Shown in pieces: positions 24,604 to 37,144 of a DNA stretch of 64,000 nucleotides. This DNA comes from Parelaphostrongylus tenuis. Lineage: Eukaryota; Nematoda; Chromadorea; Rhabditida; Metastrongylidae. Positions within the stretch are counted from its first letter, which is position 1. Each line of letters starts with the position of its first letter. The stretch is taken from assembly GCA_019055375.1 (NCBI GenBank), contig JAHQIW010005259.1:62001-126000 (forward strand). The letters run 5' to 3'. The position numbers were made by a program, and so were the translations under genes. The notes below the pieces were generated by a model, which had not been told where the DNA came from, ran no database searches, and saw nothing but the letters and a program-made list of their open reading frames with translations.

Positions 24604-25075
24604 ATTTTAGTACAGCACTCAGATTCACATCCCAGTTACTATGAGGCGGTAAACCATTGATTGTTGTTTGGCATGTCGGCAGGTTGTGTTCAGAAGTTAT
24701 AAATTAGCCTCGCGCAGCAGAAACAGAGAGCCCACCCATAATACTTAGAGCTTACCTTCATTTTGAAGCAGATGTGTTGTTATTTTAACACTACTTTTCA
24801 TAAGGTATCGTTTCTTATTAGAAAACTCCTTCTTTCTCTCAAGAGGTAATTTAGTAATTCATCGCTAGTTCACACTATTCACATTTATAAATTTTGGAAA
24901 AGGTTATTAACACACAGCAAATTATCTCAAATTGAGTCATTCGCACGCAAGACGTCTCTACAAACTTCAGCGTTTATGAGAATCTGATTTCTCCGTCATT
25001 TTGTCTTTTTTCTCGTTTTGCAAACCATATATATGAATGATGATAATTGTCCAGGAGTGAAATCATGTCGTAACT

Positions 25076-28000
25076 ATGGCTGGGAATGACACAGCAACCG
25101 AGTGGCTGGTCGAGGATTCGCAGCAACTATTGTATCACGTATGTTTCCAAACATTATTCCACTTTTATTAGAAGCATTTTCAAAATTATCTGTAGTTTCA
25201 TTTGAAATAATCTATAAAGTCTGGATAATTTGCTCTAAAGCTGTGACACTGTGGATCTAGTTGTCTATATGATCTATTTAAAATTTAAAAGGCATCATCT
25301 CTTTCAGGCAAGCGGCAACTGAAATGAAAGCGATTCCAGTAATCAAGTCGTCTAATGAAGGCGCACTATCGAAGTCTTACGTTTAATGAATAGAAATAAA
25401 ATTTAGAGAGCGACAATAAAATGTGCTCGAGCCATTTCAGTGGATGCGCTTGTAATTTTCCCATAATGAAAGGACGCTGCCCCTGCTTTCAGATGCTTCT
25501 GCATCGTTTTCGTTGTCTTAACCAACCATTTTCCATTTAATTTACGCTCTTATTCTCCTTTGAAATGTTTTTGAGTAGTCAAAGCTCCCCTAATATTATC
25601 CTTCATAGAACACTTTTCTTTTTTTTTTACACATTCTTATCATGGTTTACTTTGCAGATCCCATCACCACCAGTATTCACTTTGTTTCCTCACACTTATC
25701 CTCCATAAAAGTCTTCGAACATTTCACGTGCTGTTTCGGCTGCTGCTTGGGGATTTCATCTTTTTTATCAATGTTGTAGAATGTTGGTCGACACAACTTC
25801 TTGTGATCTCCGAAGTAGCCGAGAGGGCGTTCTCAGGTGTTCAGTTCATTGATTGCTAGCGAAAGAGGATCGAGCCATGGGATAGCTTATCATGTAGCTT
25901 TTTGACACACAGACGCATCAATAACCACTGTGCTACTTTACCCTAGCAAAAGCTACCTCTTCAAAGCTCTAAAAATCTGCACAATGCTCAAAATGTTCTA
26001 ACCCAATATTCCAGAATATACCCAATAATGTGGAGTGCTGTGCAAAAGCATTTGCATCGGCCGGGACTCGAACCCAAATCCCACTCTTTCCGGGAGCGTA
26101 TGCTAACCGTTGCAGCGGCGGTGATGCAACGGTTAGCATACGCTCCCGGAAAGAGTGAGATCTGGGTGCGAGTCCCGGACGATGCAAATGTTTTTGCACA
26201 GCACTCCACATTATTGGGTATATTACAAGATTACCACCGCAACAACCAGTCAAATAAATGAATTCCGATTGATTATTCCAGAATAGTTGGTCTGCATTAT
26301 GCGCGCACTGATGCATAGTGCTGTAGAGGGGCCGTGTACTACACAACTGGACCACGTCCGATCCGAAACCTTAGGCCAAGCAGGCCTTTCATCACTCCGG
26401 AAATAACATGGTGCTTCTCTGGAGTATTGATTTACACCGAGTGCTTCGCCCTTTTACCTTTTATTTACTCTGTTTATAATTGTCATCGCATAGTGGAGCA
26501 TATTATCAAACGTTCAAGTAACTTCAATGGTATCTAAGAGGTAAAAAAATCAATTAATTTTCTCCATCTAACAATACGATTTGTTGTTCTGCTCTGCTAA
26601 ACATTTGTAAAAAGCATCAGATGGCCAAAAACTATACTAAAAATGCTCATACAGCACTATTTCATTTAAGTCACCAAATGTTTTTAATAACGTCATTCCA
26701 AATTGTGAACTGGCCCATTCTCTATTTCTCTATTTCTCTATTTCTATTATTCATTCGTATTTGCATGAATGATTAATTCGTGTTCAGTACTCTATTTCAC
26801 TATCATAACATCAAGGCTATACAGGTCGCGCGAGTGAAGCCAACATTTCTCGTGTTACTGCAGAGAATCAACCTTCATTACTGTTCATATACAATCTTAC
26901 AAAACTAGCCGAAATTTTCCCCTACAAGAAAAACGAAAGCAACGTGAAGAATTTCAGGCTAGATTGCTGGTAAATGTGGTGTGTTGTTTGGCGGCTGTGC
27001 TTGGTATACCGGCAAATTTGTTCGTATTAATTGCTATTTTTTACTTCCGGTAAGTAGTAAGGTTGTTTTTGTCGTTAATTTGCCTCTTTCATATCACCTT
27101 TACGCCTGATGTTTTTTCTGAACACTTTAATTTTTCATTTCATAATGTCCTTATTAACTGCAGTATTTTTTTGTCACTGCAATGACGTAATGGCCACTAC
27201 TATCGTGATCCTAAGCTTCTCTAAAAAAGATTTCCAGCATTAATCTAAAAATACTTCACCGAACATCTATAATTCTAAGAAAATTCACTGTCATATAGTT
27301 TATGATATAAAGCATATGTGGAGGAACTTTATCGCCTTCACAAAAAGGAAAAAAGTGCTCTGAGGAAATGTTGCATCACTGGAAACGAAATCTCACATCA
27401 TGATTGTTTCTCATGTTTCTTCCGAAAAGATTAATAGCTTTTCTCTAGATATAGATGTTTTCTCTGTAGTATCAGAAAATGAACTTCAATATCTACTCAT
27501 CGTCAATTGACTCTCTTATCATATCTAAATACCTAAAACTGTTGCACTGTTCAATTGAAGTGGTGAATTAATATCACCTAATTCCCAGTGGCAGTAGTCG
27601 CTTATTTTTAGAAAGATGCGAACCATATCAAACATCTATATTGGAAATCTAGCCGTAGCGGATTTACTGTTTCTTGCTGGAACTCCGATAGTCATTACAC
27701 AGTCTATTACAAAAGACTGGACCTTTGGCATTGTTGTGTGCAAAGGATTCGTAACTGGAAATGGGGTATGTTTGTAATCATTGTTCATGAAAATATGCAT
27801 AGCTCATTTCACGAGTTTCAATGAGGACGGTCTAGAGGATCCTCAAAAGAGAAGAGTACAAGGAGTTCGTACACCTTCAGAAACTAGGAGATAATCTGTC
27901 GTTTATCAAATCATGCATTTCGATGACCATACGCATAGAGATCGGTGCTCACGATATTACCTTTATCACCTGTCCTCTCATTAATCTCTAATGACTGGAC

Positions 28001-30472
28001 ATCACTTAAGGCTCCTGCGACAACCAGCGTGTTTCAGGCTTGTTAATGAGTTGTACTCTTTCAAAGAACATTGATTACAGCTTCAGATTTCTGAGGCAAA
28101 GCCTTATTTTTTCTGTTCGAGTGGGACTCATTGGTAGTTTGTTGAGTTATTCCATCCTGCTTGATATAATCACACATATACAACCACATATGTATGCATG
28201 AATACGTGAATGCGCTAAAGACATAAATGAGTCTCAGAGCAAACATCCAAGTTTTTTTGGCCGTTTTTAACACCCTATGAACTATTTGGGGAAGCTCCAC
28301 GTAACCTCTGTCAGCACAATATTCCTAACATAAATAAAAAAACGTGGCTTTGCGAATTACTCTTTGACCCAGCTCAATTAAACTTATACTGCTTGAAAAA
28401 TCGCACAAGCATTTGTAGTGGGCATTCTTCTTCAACCTATATCGTGTATAAAACAATCACCTGTGGCACACTAATGCTCTATGAAAAAAGTATGATCTAA
28501 CAATTGTATTGCATGTGTGATTTTTCAACTAGAAAATGCTGCCATTAAAATGCCGATATCTATTTATTTAATTATTTGTTTATATTTATCTATAGACAAA
28601 TATATAAACAAGGTGCTAATAAGTTCTAATAATTTTGTATTTTGTAAATTATAGCATTGATGTAGAACATGTATTCTTTCTAACGATTTTATTGAATATT
28701 TCGTTCAATTTCGGTCTGAAATCTGTTTTACTTAACTGTCTGTATTCAGTTGAGTTCAAGTTATGGATCGTAAAATCAACGTATCGCAGCTGGAGTTGCT
28801 TAAGAAGGGAATGAAAATGGCCCTCATTGTCAAAACCGGCTGGATTTAAACCATCAAGTTTCTGTAGAGTCGTGAAATGCTTCAAAGAGATTAGAGGAAT
28901 TGAGAATCGCCTGCGAGAAGATCACCCAACCACCTCGTCTGCTGCGGGAAACATTCAGAAGATCGATTGCCAAATCCAACGAAATCCGGAGCGTTCGATA
29001 CGCAAAGTGGCTCAGAAGGCTTGGGTTCAGCAAGTGGAGCGTTCCAAACATTGTCCAAAATAAGCTGAAACTGCGCAGATACATGACCACTCATATTCAC
29101 TTTCTGAACAAAAAAGTGAAAGAAGGACAGCTTTCAAAGGCATATCGAATGATTGGTCTAACAGCTGGTACTCATTTGTCAAAGGTCCTTTTTACGGATG
29201 AGAAGATATTCGTGTTCGAAGCACTCCACAATCGCCAGAATCAGCGTCAACTTCTCAAGAAGGATAAGCAGAAGTCTGCAGCAACAAAAACCATTGGGCG
29301 CAGACATTTTCAGGCCTCTGAAATGGTCTGGGTCAGCATTTGCGCCGCTAGAAGACGCCGTTGATTTTCATTAACAGAAACGGCAAATTCAACGCCGCCA
29401 GCTATCAACAGCTAGTTCTACGGGGCGTACTGGAGCACTGTACTACTCAACACCGTGGCGTCGGCGGATTTACGCTTCAGTAGGACAGAGCTCCTGCGAG
29501 TTCGGCGCGTTCAAAGATTGCCGTTTGCCAAGAGCTATTTCTAGACCCGTTTAGGGCAAGGACATTTGGGCGCCAAATTCGCCGGATCTCAACCCAGTGG
29601 ATTACCCGCGTGATCCATACTGGAGGAAGAGGTCTCCAATACTCGCTACACAACCATAGAAGAGCTCAAAACGGCTTTAACAAACGCTTGAGACGAAATT
29701 ACGCTGGAAATGTGTGCGGGCATCACTGGAAAGTCTCGCAGACCCCGTAAATGTATAGAGGCCAAAGGAGGCAATTTTGAGATAATAAAAATGAAATAAA
29801 AAATAATGTAAATAGTAAAAATAAAAATAATATAAGTATAAAAACAAAAACAATAATAAAAAATAATAATGATAGTAAGGAATAAAAGAAAAACAAAGAA
29901 TAAATAGAAGTAAAGAATAAAAAATAGAATAGAGGAAATCGACTAGAAAATAGAAAAAATAGAATATAGAATAGAAAGTAGGAATAAAGAAAATGAAATA
30001 ATAATGGTAATATAAATATGTTAAAAATGCCAGCCAAAGAGTAATCGAGTGTACAACACTCTGTGTTAGGTGAAAATTTCACTTGACATCGAGTGCAAAA
30101 CGTTCGTCTTCAATAACTCTCTGTAGGAAGAGTAGGGCTTCCAAGAGAGCTGACTATAAAAAGATTGAATGACGACGGGTTCTGCCCGACTGACGAGTCT
30201 GTAAGAACGAAACACGTGGTATCGGGCGGTAGAAGAGCCCTTACCAGACCACATGACATTTTGGCTCAAATAATAATGAAAGGATCTATTGAAATTTGAG
30301 CGTGGTCTCAACAAAACACTCGAAAAAAAGGTGCAATTTTGAGAGTTTGTTATAATATTTTTTATTATTGTTTAGTTTATTGATCTAATAAACGTAATTG
30401 TTCGTCGATTGACTTGATTCATTTTTTACTGTTGAAATATCTGAAAAACTTATCAGAAGATTTACCGCAACC

Positions 30473-30537
<65 letters not shown>

Positions 30538-33500
30538 CACGCGATCATTCATTTATCTATGTATAATTATGTATATATATATATATGTGTGTACATATAT
30601 GGCTTAAATCTTGAGGGACTGTTGTACCTGCTCGTTTTTTGAGAGGCCTTTTATAGTGTTGTAGCACTCAAGTTATGATTTTGTTTCAGACACCCATGCG
30701 TTTTCATTATTACTTCATTGAAGTCACGAAAACTATATTGACGTGTAGAAGAATTCTTATGGTATCAGAGTCGTGTGTTTTATCGAAACTTCTTTTAGAG
30801 CTGACAAAAATACTATTCAATGACCAAAGCCGCACTACACGCGTAATTCGCGCCTGCGCGACCGACTAGTGGCACATCGACTCACGACTACGGCACACAC
30901 TAGCCGATAAGCAATTGTGCAACGTGTGTGAAACTCAATCTTATTTTCACTACTACAGTGCAGTGGAACGGACTTTCTAGAAACTAAGCACAGCGTTGGA
31001 ATTGTCGAAACTTATGCTATCGAATCGCTACGTAAAGTTCAAGGGATGAGCTCTATTTTGCATGATATACGCGTGTGTGGAACATAAAAACTTCCTCTTT
31101 GGTACAGTGCTGTTAAAAGGCTTTTCCAAAAACGCACATGTGCAAAAGTCCACCGTAATTTAAGCTTTCTATTGATTACTAACACTATTATAAAAAGGAC
31201 TTGTCCAGCCGAAGGGGTCGTTTGTCACATGTTCCCGTGTAACAGACCATACATAATAGGTTACAGAAAAAGTTTCTCGTATTTTCAAAATCCATAGGAA
31301 AACTCACTTGCACAAACATTCAGCTCAAAAAAAAAAGATAAGTTAGTAGTCGAAATAGTCTCCTTCCACATCAAGATCATTAAGCCACAAATCCGGTAGC
31401 ATAAAGATTCCGCGGCGGTAAAACTTGCGATTCTATAATTTGGGGGAAATTTGAAGAGTTTGCTCAATTTCGAGGAGAACAGGGAACTTCTCGCCTCTTC
31501 AAAAGTGCTTCATCGAACAGAATAAGTGACGTCACTTGGTACCAGGTCCCAGCTGTAAGGCGCATGCTCCAAAACGTCTCACCCAAAGCGTGCCAAATAA
31601 CTCTTTGCCGCGTGTGCTGTATGAGATTTGTGTGAACATTGAAGACTGCTCGTCAATAGAGTTCTTGCGGACGTCCCCCTCTTAAGCAGTCGGTTAATCA
31701 GTCTCTTTCTCCATGTATTGTCTTAAACCAACATTGAGCTGTACGAACATCGCAAATTTCGTCAATGTCGACACTGTTTCCTTGGAGATTTGTCGATGAG
31801 CCTCAGAAGCATTGACACCCAGGTTCTACTGGAAGTGGAGCAGCAGGCGAGTTTGTCCCTTGGACAGTTCCACTCTGAGTGCTGTGTAGACATATGATGT
31901 GACATATGAATCATAGTTCGATGTGCAAGAAAACCAGCTTTTTGATGTGTTCAAATTCGCACAAAATACATGAGTAAAAGTCATTTTCTCAGGCAATACG
32001 ACAGAACTTTTTCTGCAATCTACTACATGTACACATGCATACATATACAAGTATTCATTTATTTATGTCGTGCAGTCTAAGCGCCTTTTTAGCATTCTGC
32101 GGGCAGTGAGAGTCATTTTGATCCCTCAAATATTCGGAGATACTTCTTTGTCGCACAAAGCTTTCTTGTCTAAAAATGTGACGATGATTTGAAAGCTTGA
32201 ATTTAGTCAATTTCAGAATTGTGCTTGTCTTTAGAAAGGACTTCTTAGTGCGCTGCAGAAGCGAAAATAAAAAAACTTTGTTCCACAGTCGATTTGCTTG
32301 TTTGCTTGGCTGAGGATGTGGATTGCTTTGCACTAAACTGTACTATTACTCATTCGAGAGCACAAATCTTGGCAATTCCCAAACTGAATTTAGTTTTCGA
32401 GTCAGTCCTTATAGTGAGAGCGTAAAAAATTGAGTTTCATATTCGAAGGTTTCTTTGAACATAAGAGCTATACATGCACAAAAAGTGTGTGACCGTATAA
32501 GAAAAACTATGCTTTGCCATAGCGTCACAAAAACCTAAAATTTTTTCCCAAAACAAAAAAAATTCTTTACTGAATAACAAAAATCGCGCGTCACTGGCTG
32601 AAATAGATCATACTGCCATGCGCAAAGGACTGATACGCTAGAGTTGAGAAGTACCTGATATTTCGGAACGCCTTTTCATTGAAAATAAACGATGAATTGA
32701 CTATCAGCTTCAGATCTCTCAATTTGCGTCGGCGATGTTCATAGCGGTATTGTCAATGGATCGGTTTCTGGGTGTTTGCTATCCGACACGGTCATCTATG
32801 CTACGAACACGCCGAGCTGCAACCATAGCCGCCATTCTCAACTGGGTTATTGTCATACTCGAAATCACACCACTTTTCATGTTCATCAAACTTGTAAAAA
32901 ATTCAAGTACGTAACTTCGATCTTCCTGTCTGTCTCACCAAAAAAAATGTTCATTGTTCCCACCTCAAAACATTCGGTAAAAATACCTTTAAGACTGCTG
33001 AGTTAGAGGACCTTTTAGTACTAAGTTTCTTTAATTTATGGTATCTCACTGCACTTTTTTCTATAAGCAAGTGAAACATTGCATTCAGAGAAGCTCTGTA
33101 ATTGACACACCTTCGTTGGTCCGACCTTAAATAACAGCGCAACCACTTTGTCGGTTATTTTGGGGACGGCAAATTTGCATCAAACGTTGTGTGGGAGAAT
33201 AAAACACTGACCTAATGTGTGGTAGCTCCTCTAAAGCCCTTGCGTAAGCCAGATATGTATTCAGTTACGTTTGCTCGTACATAGTGAAGCTGACTGGATA
33301 AAGTTGTGCGGATCAAAGAGAGCTTTCAAGAGAACGGGGATATGAACTCTCTGATAACGGAGTGGTGAGAAACCTTTGTAGCCTAACATAGGGTTGGACT
33401 GCAAGCTCCTGCGTATCTCACACCACAGATACCACTCAGCGTTTTCAATAATAAGTTTCTCTCAAATATATCTATGAATTTAGGTGGCCCAAATGACCCG

Positions 33501-36500
33501 GGTAGACACATCTGTCTGTTGGTTACTGAGGAAGATCGTGAAGATTTGGAAAGTGACAATATAGCTGTGGACAGAGAAACACTTTTTTCACGAAAGTGTG
33601 TATAGTAAAAAGCTGAATTATAACTGTAAAGCCAGAATCTACTCGTCAAAGAGCACTATTCAGATTTTTTACAACGTACACATTTACGTTGAGTTATCTA
33701 GTACCACTGATCGCAATTTGGATTTTCTATGCAAAAATCATTCGCAAACTGTGGAGACGGCGACATCAAATGCAGCTTAGACGCAAAACTATGAAGCGAA
33801 AAACTACAAAGGTTTGCATATTTACATCCTTTAAAAAAGGCTCCAACGGCAACAATAAGTTAAAATGCGGCACACATATTTCTCGGATCTGAGCTAACTC
33901 TCCGCTTTAAATAAGAGGAAGGCATTAATTTTTTATGATTAAGGAAGCTAGTAAAGCAGCACACAATAAATGAAAATTTTCTTAGGGATTACCTCAGCTG
34001 TCTCGAACATTTTCAGATTGAGAAAGAAAAAAAAACCTGTATTCATTCATACTAAGAAGTGTTCTAATAGGCAATCAAGCTTGCCTGAAAGCTTTCTTAG
34101 TAGACACTACATCATAGTGACCCAAGTTTACTACAGTGTCAATAAGTCCAACGTATATGTATGAGTTCTTTCAACCTCATGAACCTTTTAGGTTACTATT
34201 ATGGGTCTTTCAATTGTTATTTCGTATACACTTTGTTGGTTACCGTATTGGCTTATTCAGTGGTCAATAGCACTCAACATTGGATGGAATAGGTACGTAG
34301 GCAAATGCAAAAATCAAAATTCCATTTCAGTGATTTATTGCCTCATTATGGCGATCGCGTTTTCTTCAGCGATTTTGCAGTCTACGACAAGTGGTCCATT
34401 TACAAAAGGGTCAGCGAAGCTGAAGAACTTGAGATTAGTGCTTGTAAGCAAATTATATGTAGTCCTGCACTATTAGGTTGTTCGGGAACTAATGCTGAAT
34501 TTGTAATTTGGTTCAACTGTCTACGTCTTAGCAACAGTTTTTTTCCGAACCCGAAATCCGAATCGGACTTTTTTCCGAACTATATGAAATTACAAAGCCC
34601 ATTTTATGCACCTTCTCAGCGTGTTTGTAATATAATATAAATTATAGAAATAAAATAATGTAAATTATAATATAAATCGTGCTTTTGACAAATTGCGAAG
34701 ATTAGAGTTTCAGCTCCAAAGCGGCACCTTTAACAAATCTATTTTTTTCGAACTCAGACAGACGCAGAACAAATACTTCACAAAATTAATGGAGCACTGA
34801 ACTAAGAAGTCTTAGCTAACGCGCACAACGCGGATGGTTTGAAAAATTTCATCGCAGCGAAATCCACCTCAAGACTAAAAGGAATATGGGAGCCCTACTA
34901 CTGACGACGAAAAATTGAAAGTTTGGTTAAAGTAAGTACAACTATAAGTGTTCGAAAACTCTCATAGGGCCTGTGCAAACATCTGAAGCATTTCTGAGCA
35001 TCTAAAATCTACTGAAAAGCCGGAGATTCACAAATTAGCGCGCCGCAAACTCAGTCAAATTGAGGAGCAACGTTTTGAGTTATCGTCTGCGCTTATTCTG
35101 GTCATTTGGAACGCCCCGCTTTCCCAAAGCAAAAATTGCATTAAGAAAAGATCATGCGTACTTTTGGTAGCCTACAGCTGGTTTGATCAATGACAGCTTC
35201 TTGGATCGAGGTGAGACAACTACGGCGGAGAAGTAGGTCCAAAAAATCGATTAAACGCACGCAACACATCTTAGCCGGTTGCATATTAATCAACTGAAAG
35301 GAAAGGACCATTCATCCCCTACGATGCGCGCTGCCATACATGGCACTCCCACCTAGGCAAACGTTGAGCGAGTAGAGTTACAAAACTCTACCTTCATTAG
35401 CATGCTCTCCAGACCGCTCTCTAACACTAGGCTTTCTTCAAGCACATCAGCAAATTTTTATGGGAGAACTGCTTTAGAAACCAGGTCGAGGTCAAACTTC
35501 CATCAGTAACTACATTGCCTCCAGAAATCCTTCAGATTTGTACATCCAATGTGAACAAACTCGTATACCGTTGGCAAGAACGTGTAGATTCTAATGACAT
35601 TTTTTTCGGTTAACAGTTCTTGAGCTGAAATTTGTCGTGTTAAAAAGACCGGCCAGAATCTGACTCTAGTCTCCGTACGGAGTACTAGTAACACCACATT
35701 CCTGGAGAAAAAAGCGAAATAGCAAGACGTAAAAGTTCTTCGTGGTTAAAGGGAGTCGTCGGTCGATTATAGCGAATATCTGTTGAATGTGCTTCTAGTT
35801 TACAGCCGCTGGGATGAGCATATGGTGAAGACTCTAGAGCATCCGACTAGACGCTCTCAGAGAGGATCCTAATGTAAAGTTCAACCCTTTGACTAGGGTT
35901 AAAGTTAAGTAACCTTTCCTGCGAGAATATGCATTCCATTCTAGAAATGTATTCAGACCTAGGTTTATTAAATTACTCAAAAAAATACTTCAGGAATTTA
36001 TCAATTCTTACGTGTGCATCATACGCAGCATTCGCTTTGCTCTATATAAATCGAGCAGTGAACCCCTTCATATACGTGTTTCTCTCGGAGTCGTTTAAAC
36101 GAAATGTAAGTTTTATTGTTCTTCAAGCGTGAAATGTCATCACGAAAGAATGCAGAACAGAGCAAGGTGAAAGTATCACTGATAGCGACCCTTCAAAATC
36201 TCACTGAGGCTGTCTGTTGCCGATGTTCGAAAATTACCCACTTTTTACCTACTTGACCTATTCTTACTGCTCTTTTTAGCAGTGTTATGTTGTTATAAAT
36301 ACACAGCTAAAAGTATTAAATGGTATGCAGAGCATTCGACATCAATTGGGACTTGATCTCGCGTTCCAACCATACTGAGGCACGTGCTACCATTACACCA
36401 CCGAGACCATCGCTTTACTGATGCCCTCAACGCTTAGCGGTTTGAATGAGTTTAATGTCATTATGTGCTTACACGATCGAACTTGCTCGCTGACGGCTAC

Positions 36501-37105
36501 GATACCACTCTCTTTTGTTTCGAAGACTGATTTTGTTATTTAGTAGTAAATGTGAAACATAGTGGGACAACCTCATTCTATAGGAATTTCAATATTTGGA
36601 ATGGAACAGAATCAGTTAAAACATCGAGTAAAACAGATTACTTATTGTTTATATGGCATAGGCACATATAGTTCACGTGCACTTTGCCTCTTCCTCATTT
36701 CGCCTCACACGGACACCATAGGCCCATACACAACCAACTGCCTTTGAGTGCCAATTAATTGGCCCTTTTCTAGCAAGAACTTTCTTTGCTTCTTTCCTTG
36801 CTTCTAAGAACTATACAATGGAACGATAATCTCATGACACACTGTGAGTACCACGTTTCCTGGGTTTCACGGAAAATATGCACTGAAGCGGGCGCACATA
36901 GATGTCACGCTCCAATTGGACAGACCCGTTAAAACGGAGCGGAATGAGTTATCTAAACCTTTTTTTTTTAACAAAACTAGAACATCTACATTACTTACAG
37001 GTTTCCGAGTTCGTTTACAAGAACACTGGAGTGAAGAATAAACAAACGAATTCGGTTATGATCAAAAGGCTACCTCCACAAGTCAATGAATGTATGAACA
37101 CTTAA
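25076..37105 (+). CDS. Class A neuropeptide G-protein-coupled receptor (somatostatin/allatostatin-C/opioid-like), nine exons
   Basis: Exons are 25076-25138, 26958-27049, 27612-27765, 32714-32906, 33484-33595, 33664-33811, 34192-34292, 35994-36105 and 37001-37105. Every junction keeps phase and gives 359 residues plus TAA. Fingerprints by residue: N41 in helix 1 (GIPAN), D69 in helix 2 (NLAVAD), C95 before helix 3, D119-R120-F121 (DRF in place of DRY) after helix 3, W147 in helix 4, loop-2 C178, P219 in helix 5, CWLP 269-272 in helix 6, NPFIY 311-315 in helix 7, then a short basic tail. Loop 2 is strongly acidic (EEDREDLE). It is a plasma-membrane receptor, presumably coupling a secreted neuropeptide to a G protein; the ligand is unknown. 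The helix 3 stretch (NGISQFAS...[12 protein letters not shown]) fits the somatostatin/opioid branch. Exon 1 (ATG, with glycosylation site NDT) and exon 9 rest on phase and splice signals alone; without exon 9, translation ends at 36132. Confidence 0.85.
25655..25945 (-). repeat. tRNA-derived SINE, copy 1
   Basis: On the minus strand a tRNA-like head (A-box-like TAGCACAGTGGTTA near 25,940; B-box-like GGCTCGATCC near 25,870) is followed by a body at 25,850-25,655. The body is shared with 62,640-62,845 and 53,930-54,110; for example, CTGCTTGGGGATTT here is TACTGCTTGAGGATTTT at 62.7 kb. It lies in receptor intron 1. Confidence 0.55.
26018..26221. repeat. 204-bp palindrome with a tRNA-like sequence in each arm
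   Basis: The left arm from ATACCCAATAATGTGGAGTG pairs with the right arm ending at 26221, giving arms of about 95 bases. On the minus strand 26127-26054 folds as a 74-base tRNA-like cloverleaf with a perfect B box (GGTTCGAGTCC) and an A-box-like GCAACGGTTAGC. The anticodon loop is CCGGAAA, with C where functional tRNAs have U33. It lies in receptor intron 1. Confidence 0.7.
26719..26748. repeat. Short (TCTATTTC)n tandem repeat
   Basis: About three and a half copies of TCTATTTC in receptor intron 1. Confidence 0.8.
28650..29790 (+). pseudogene. Tc1/mariner-superfamily transposase, nearly full length but frameshifted
   Basis: A decayed transposase fills this part of receptor intron 3. The longest open part is 28900-29364. 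Recognisable blocks are the N-terminal [16 protein letters not shown] helix-turn-helix, [17 protein letters not shown] (first catalytic Asp), [18 protein letters not shown], a second-Asp region read as LQ-stop-[16 protein letters not shown] (third Asp) and a tail [11 protein letters not shown]. Several frameshifts and stops make it inactive. The third-aspartate motif SPDLNP separates it from the mariners elsewhere in the window, which have SPDLAP-like motifs. Terminal repeats were not identified. Confidence 0.75.
29791..30015. repeat. A-rich low-complexity tract
   Basis: AAATAATA/AAAATAGAATA-type sequence directly after the decayed transposase. The Phe/Leu-rich minus-strand frame of 119 codons is an artefact. 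Confidence 0.8.
30473..30534. repeat. (TA)n microsatellite
   Basis: Nearly pure alternating TA over 62 bases with one C interruption. A shorter TA/TG-rich stretch follows at 30,570-30,600. It lies in receptor intron 3. Confidence 0.95.
30635..31235. repeat. Diverged copy of the foldback family
   Basis: The left part (TTTTTTGAGAGGCCTTTTATAG) and right part (GATTACTAACACTATTATAA, then GGACTTGTCCAGCC) match arm sequences of the 3.9- and 7.7-kb elements. It lies in receptor intron 3. A piece of another repeat family (30,945-31,020) lies within it. Confidence 0.4.
31325..31580 (-). pseudogene. Mariner transposase C-terminal relic
   Basis: The minus strand ends with [20 protein letters not shown], followed by GDYFDY and a stop, a typical mariner C-terminus. 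Further upstream on this strand is [11 protein letters not shown], a changed form of the third-aspartate motif PYSPDLAPSD. The pieces between are out of frame with each other. It lies in receptor intron 3. Homology may extend to about 31,830 but is not clear there. Confidence 0.6.
36335..36425 (-). repeat. tRNA-like SINE head, third family
   Basis: The minus strand reads CTCGGTGGTGTAATGGTAGC (A box) and GAGATCAAGTCCC (near-consensus B box). It lies in the last intron of the receptor gene. Confidence 0.45.
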
Positions 37106-37138
37106 TAACACGTAGTGATTTTTTTACATGATATTGAA

Positions 37139-37144
37139 AATAAA
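37139..37144 (+). promoter_or_regulatory. AATAAA polyadenylation signal of the receptor gene
   Basis: A consensus AATAAA lies 33 bases after the TAA that ends proposed exon 9. It supports that exon being the true 3' end. No second good signal was seen between this point and the convergent minus-strand gene. Confidence 0.5.

Noticed and set aside
25969..26355. 128-codon minus and 77-codon plus frames
   Set aside because: They mirror each other across the tRNA-like palindrome; both are artefacts of the inverted repeat.
29723..30082. 119-codon Phe/Leu/Tyr-rich minus-strand frame
   Set aside because: It is the complement of an A-rich low-complexity tract after a dead transposon.
36106..36132. 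Receptor ending by read-through after exon 8 (VSFIVLQA and stop)
   Set aside because: GTAAGT directly after the NPFIY helix is a strong donor, and a phase-0 exon with a good acceptor and nearby AATAAA exists at 37001. Read-through remains possible as an isoform.
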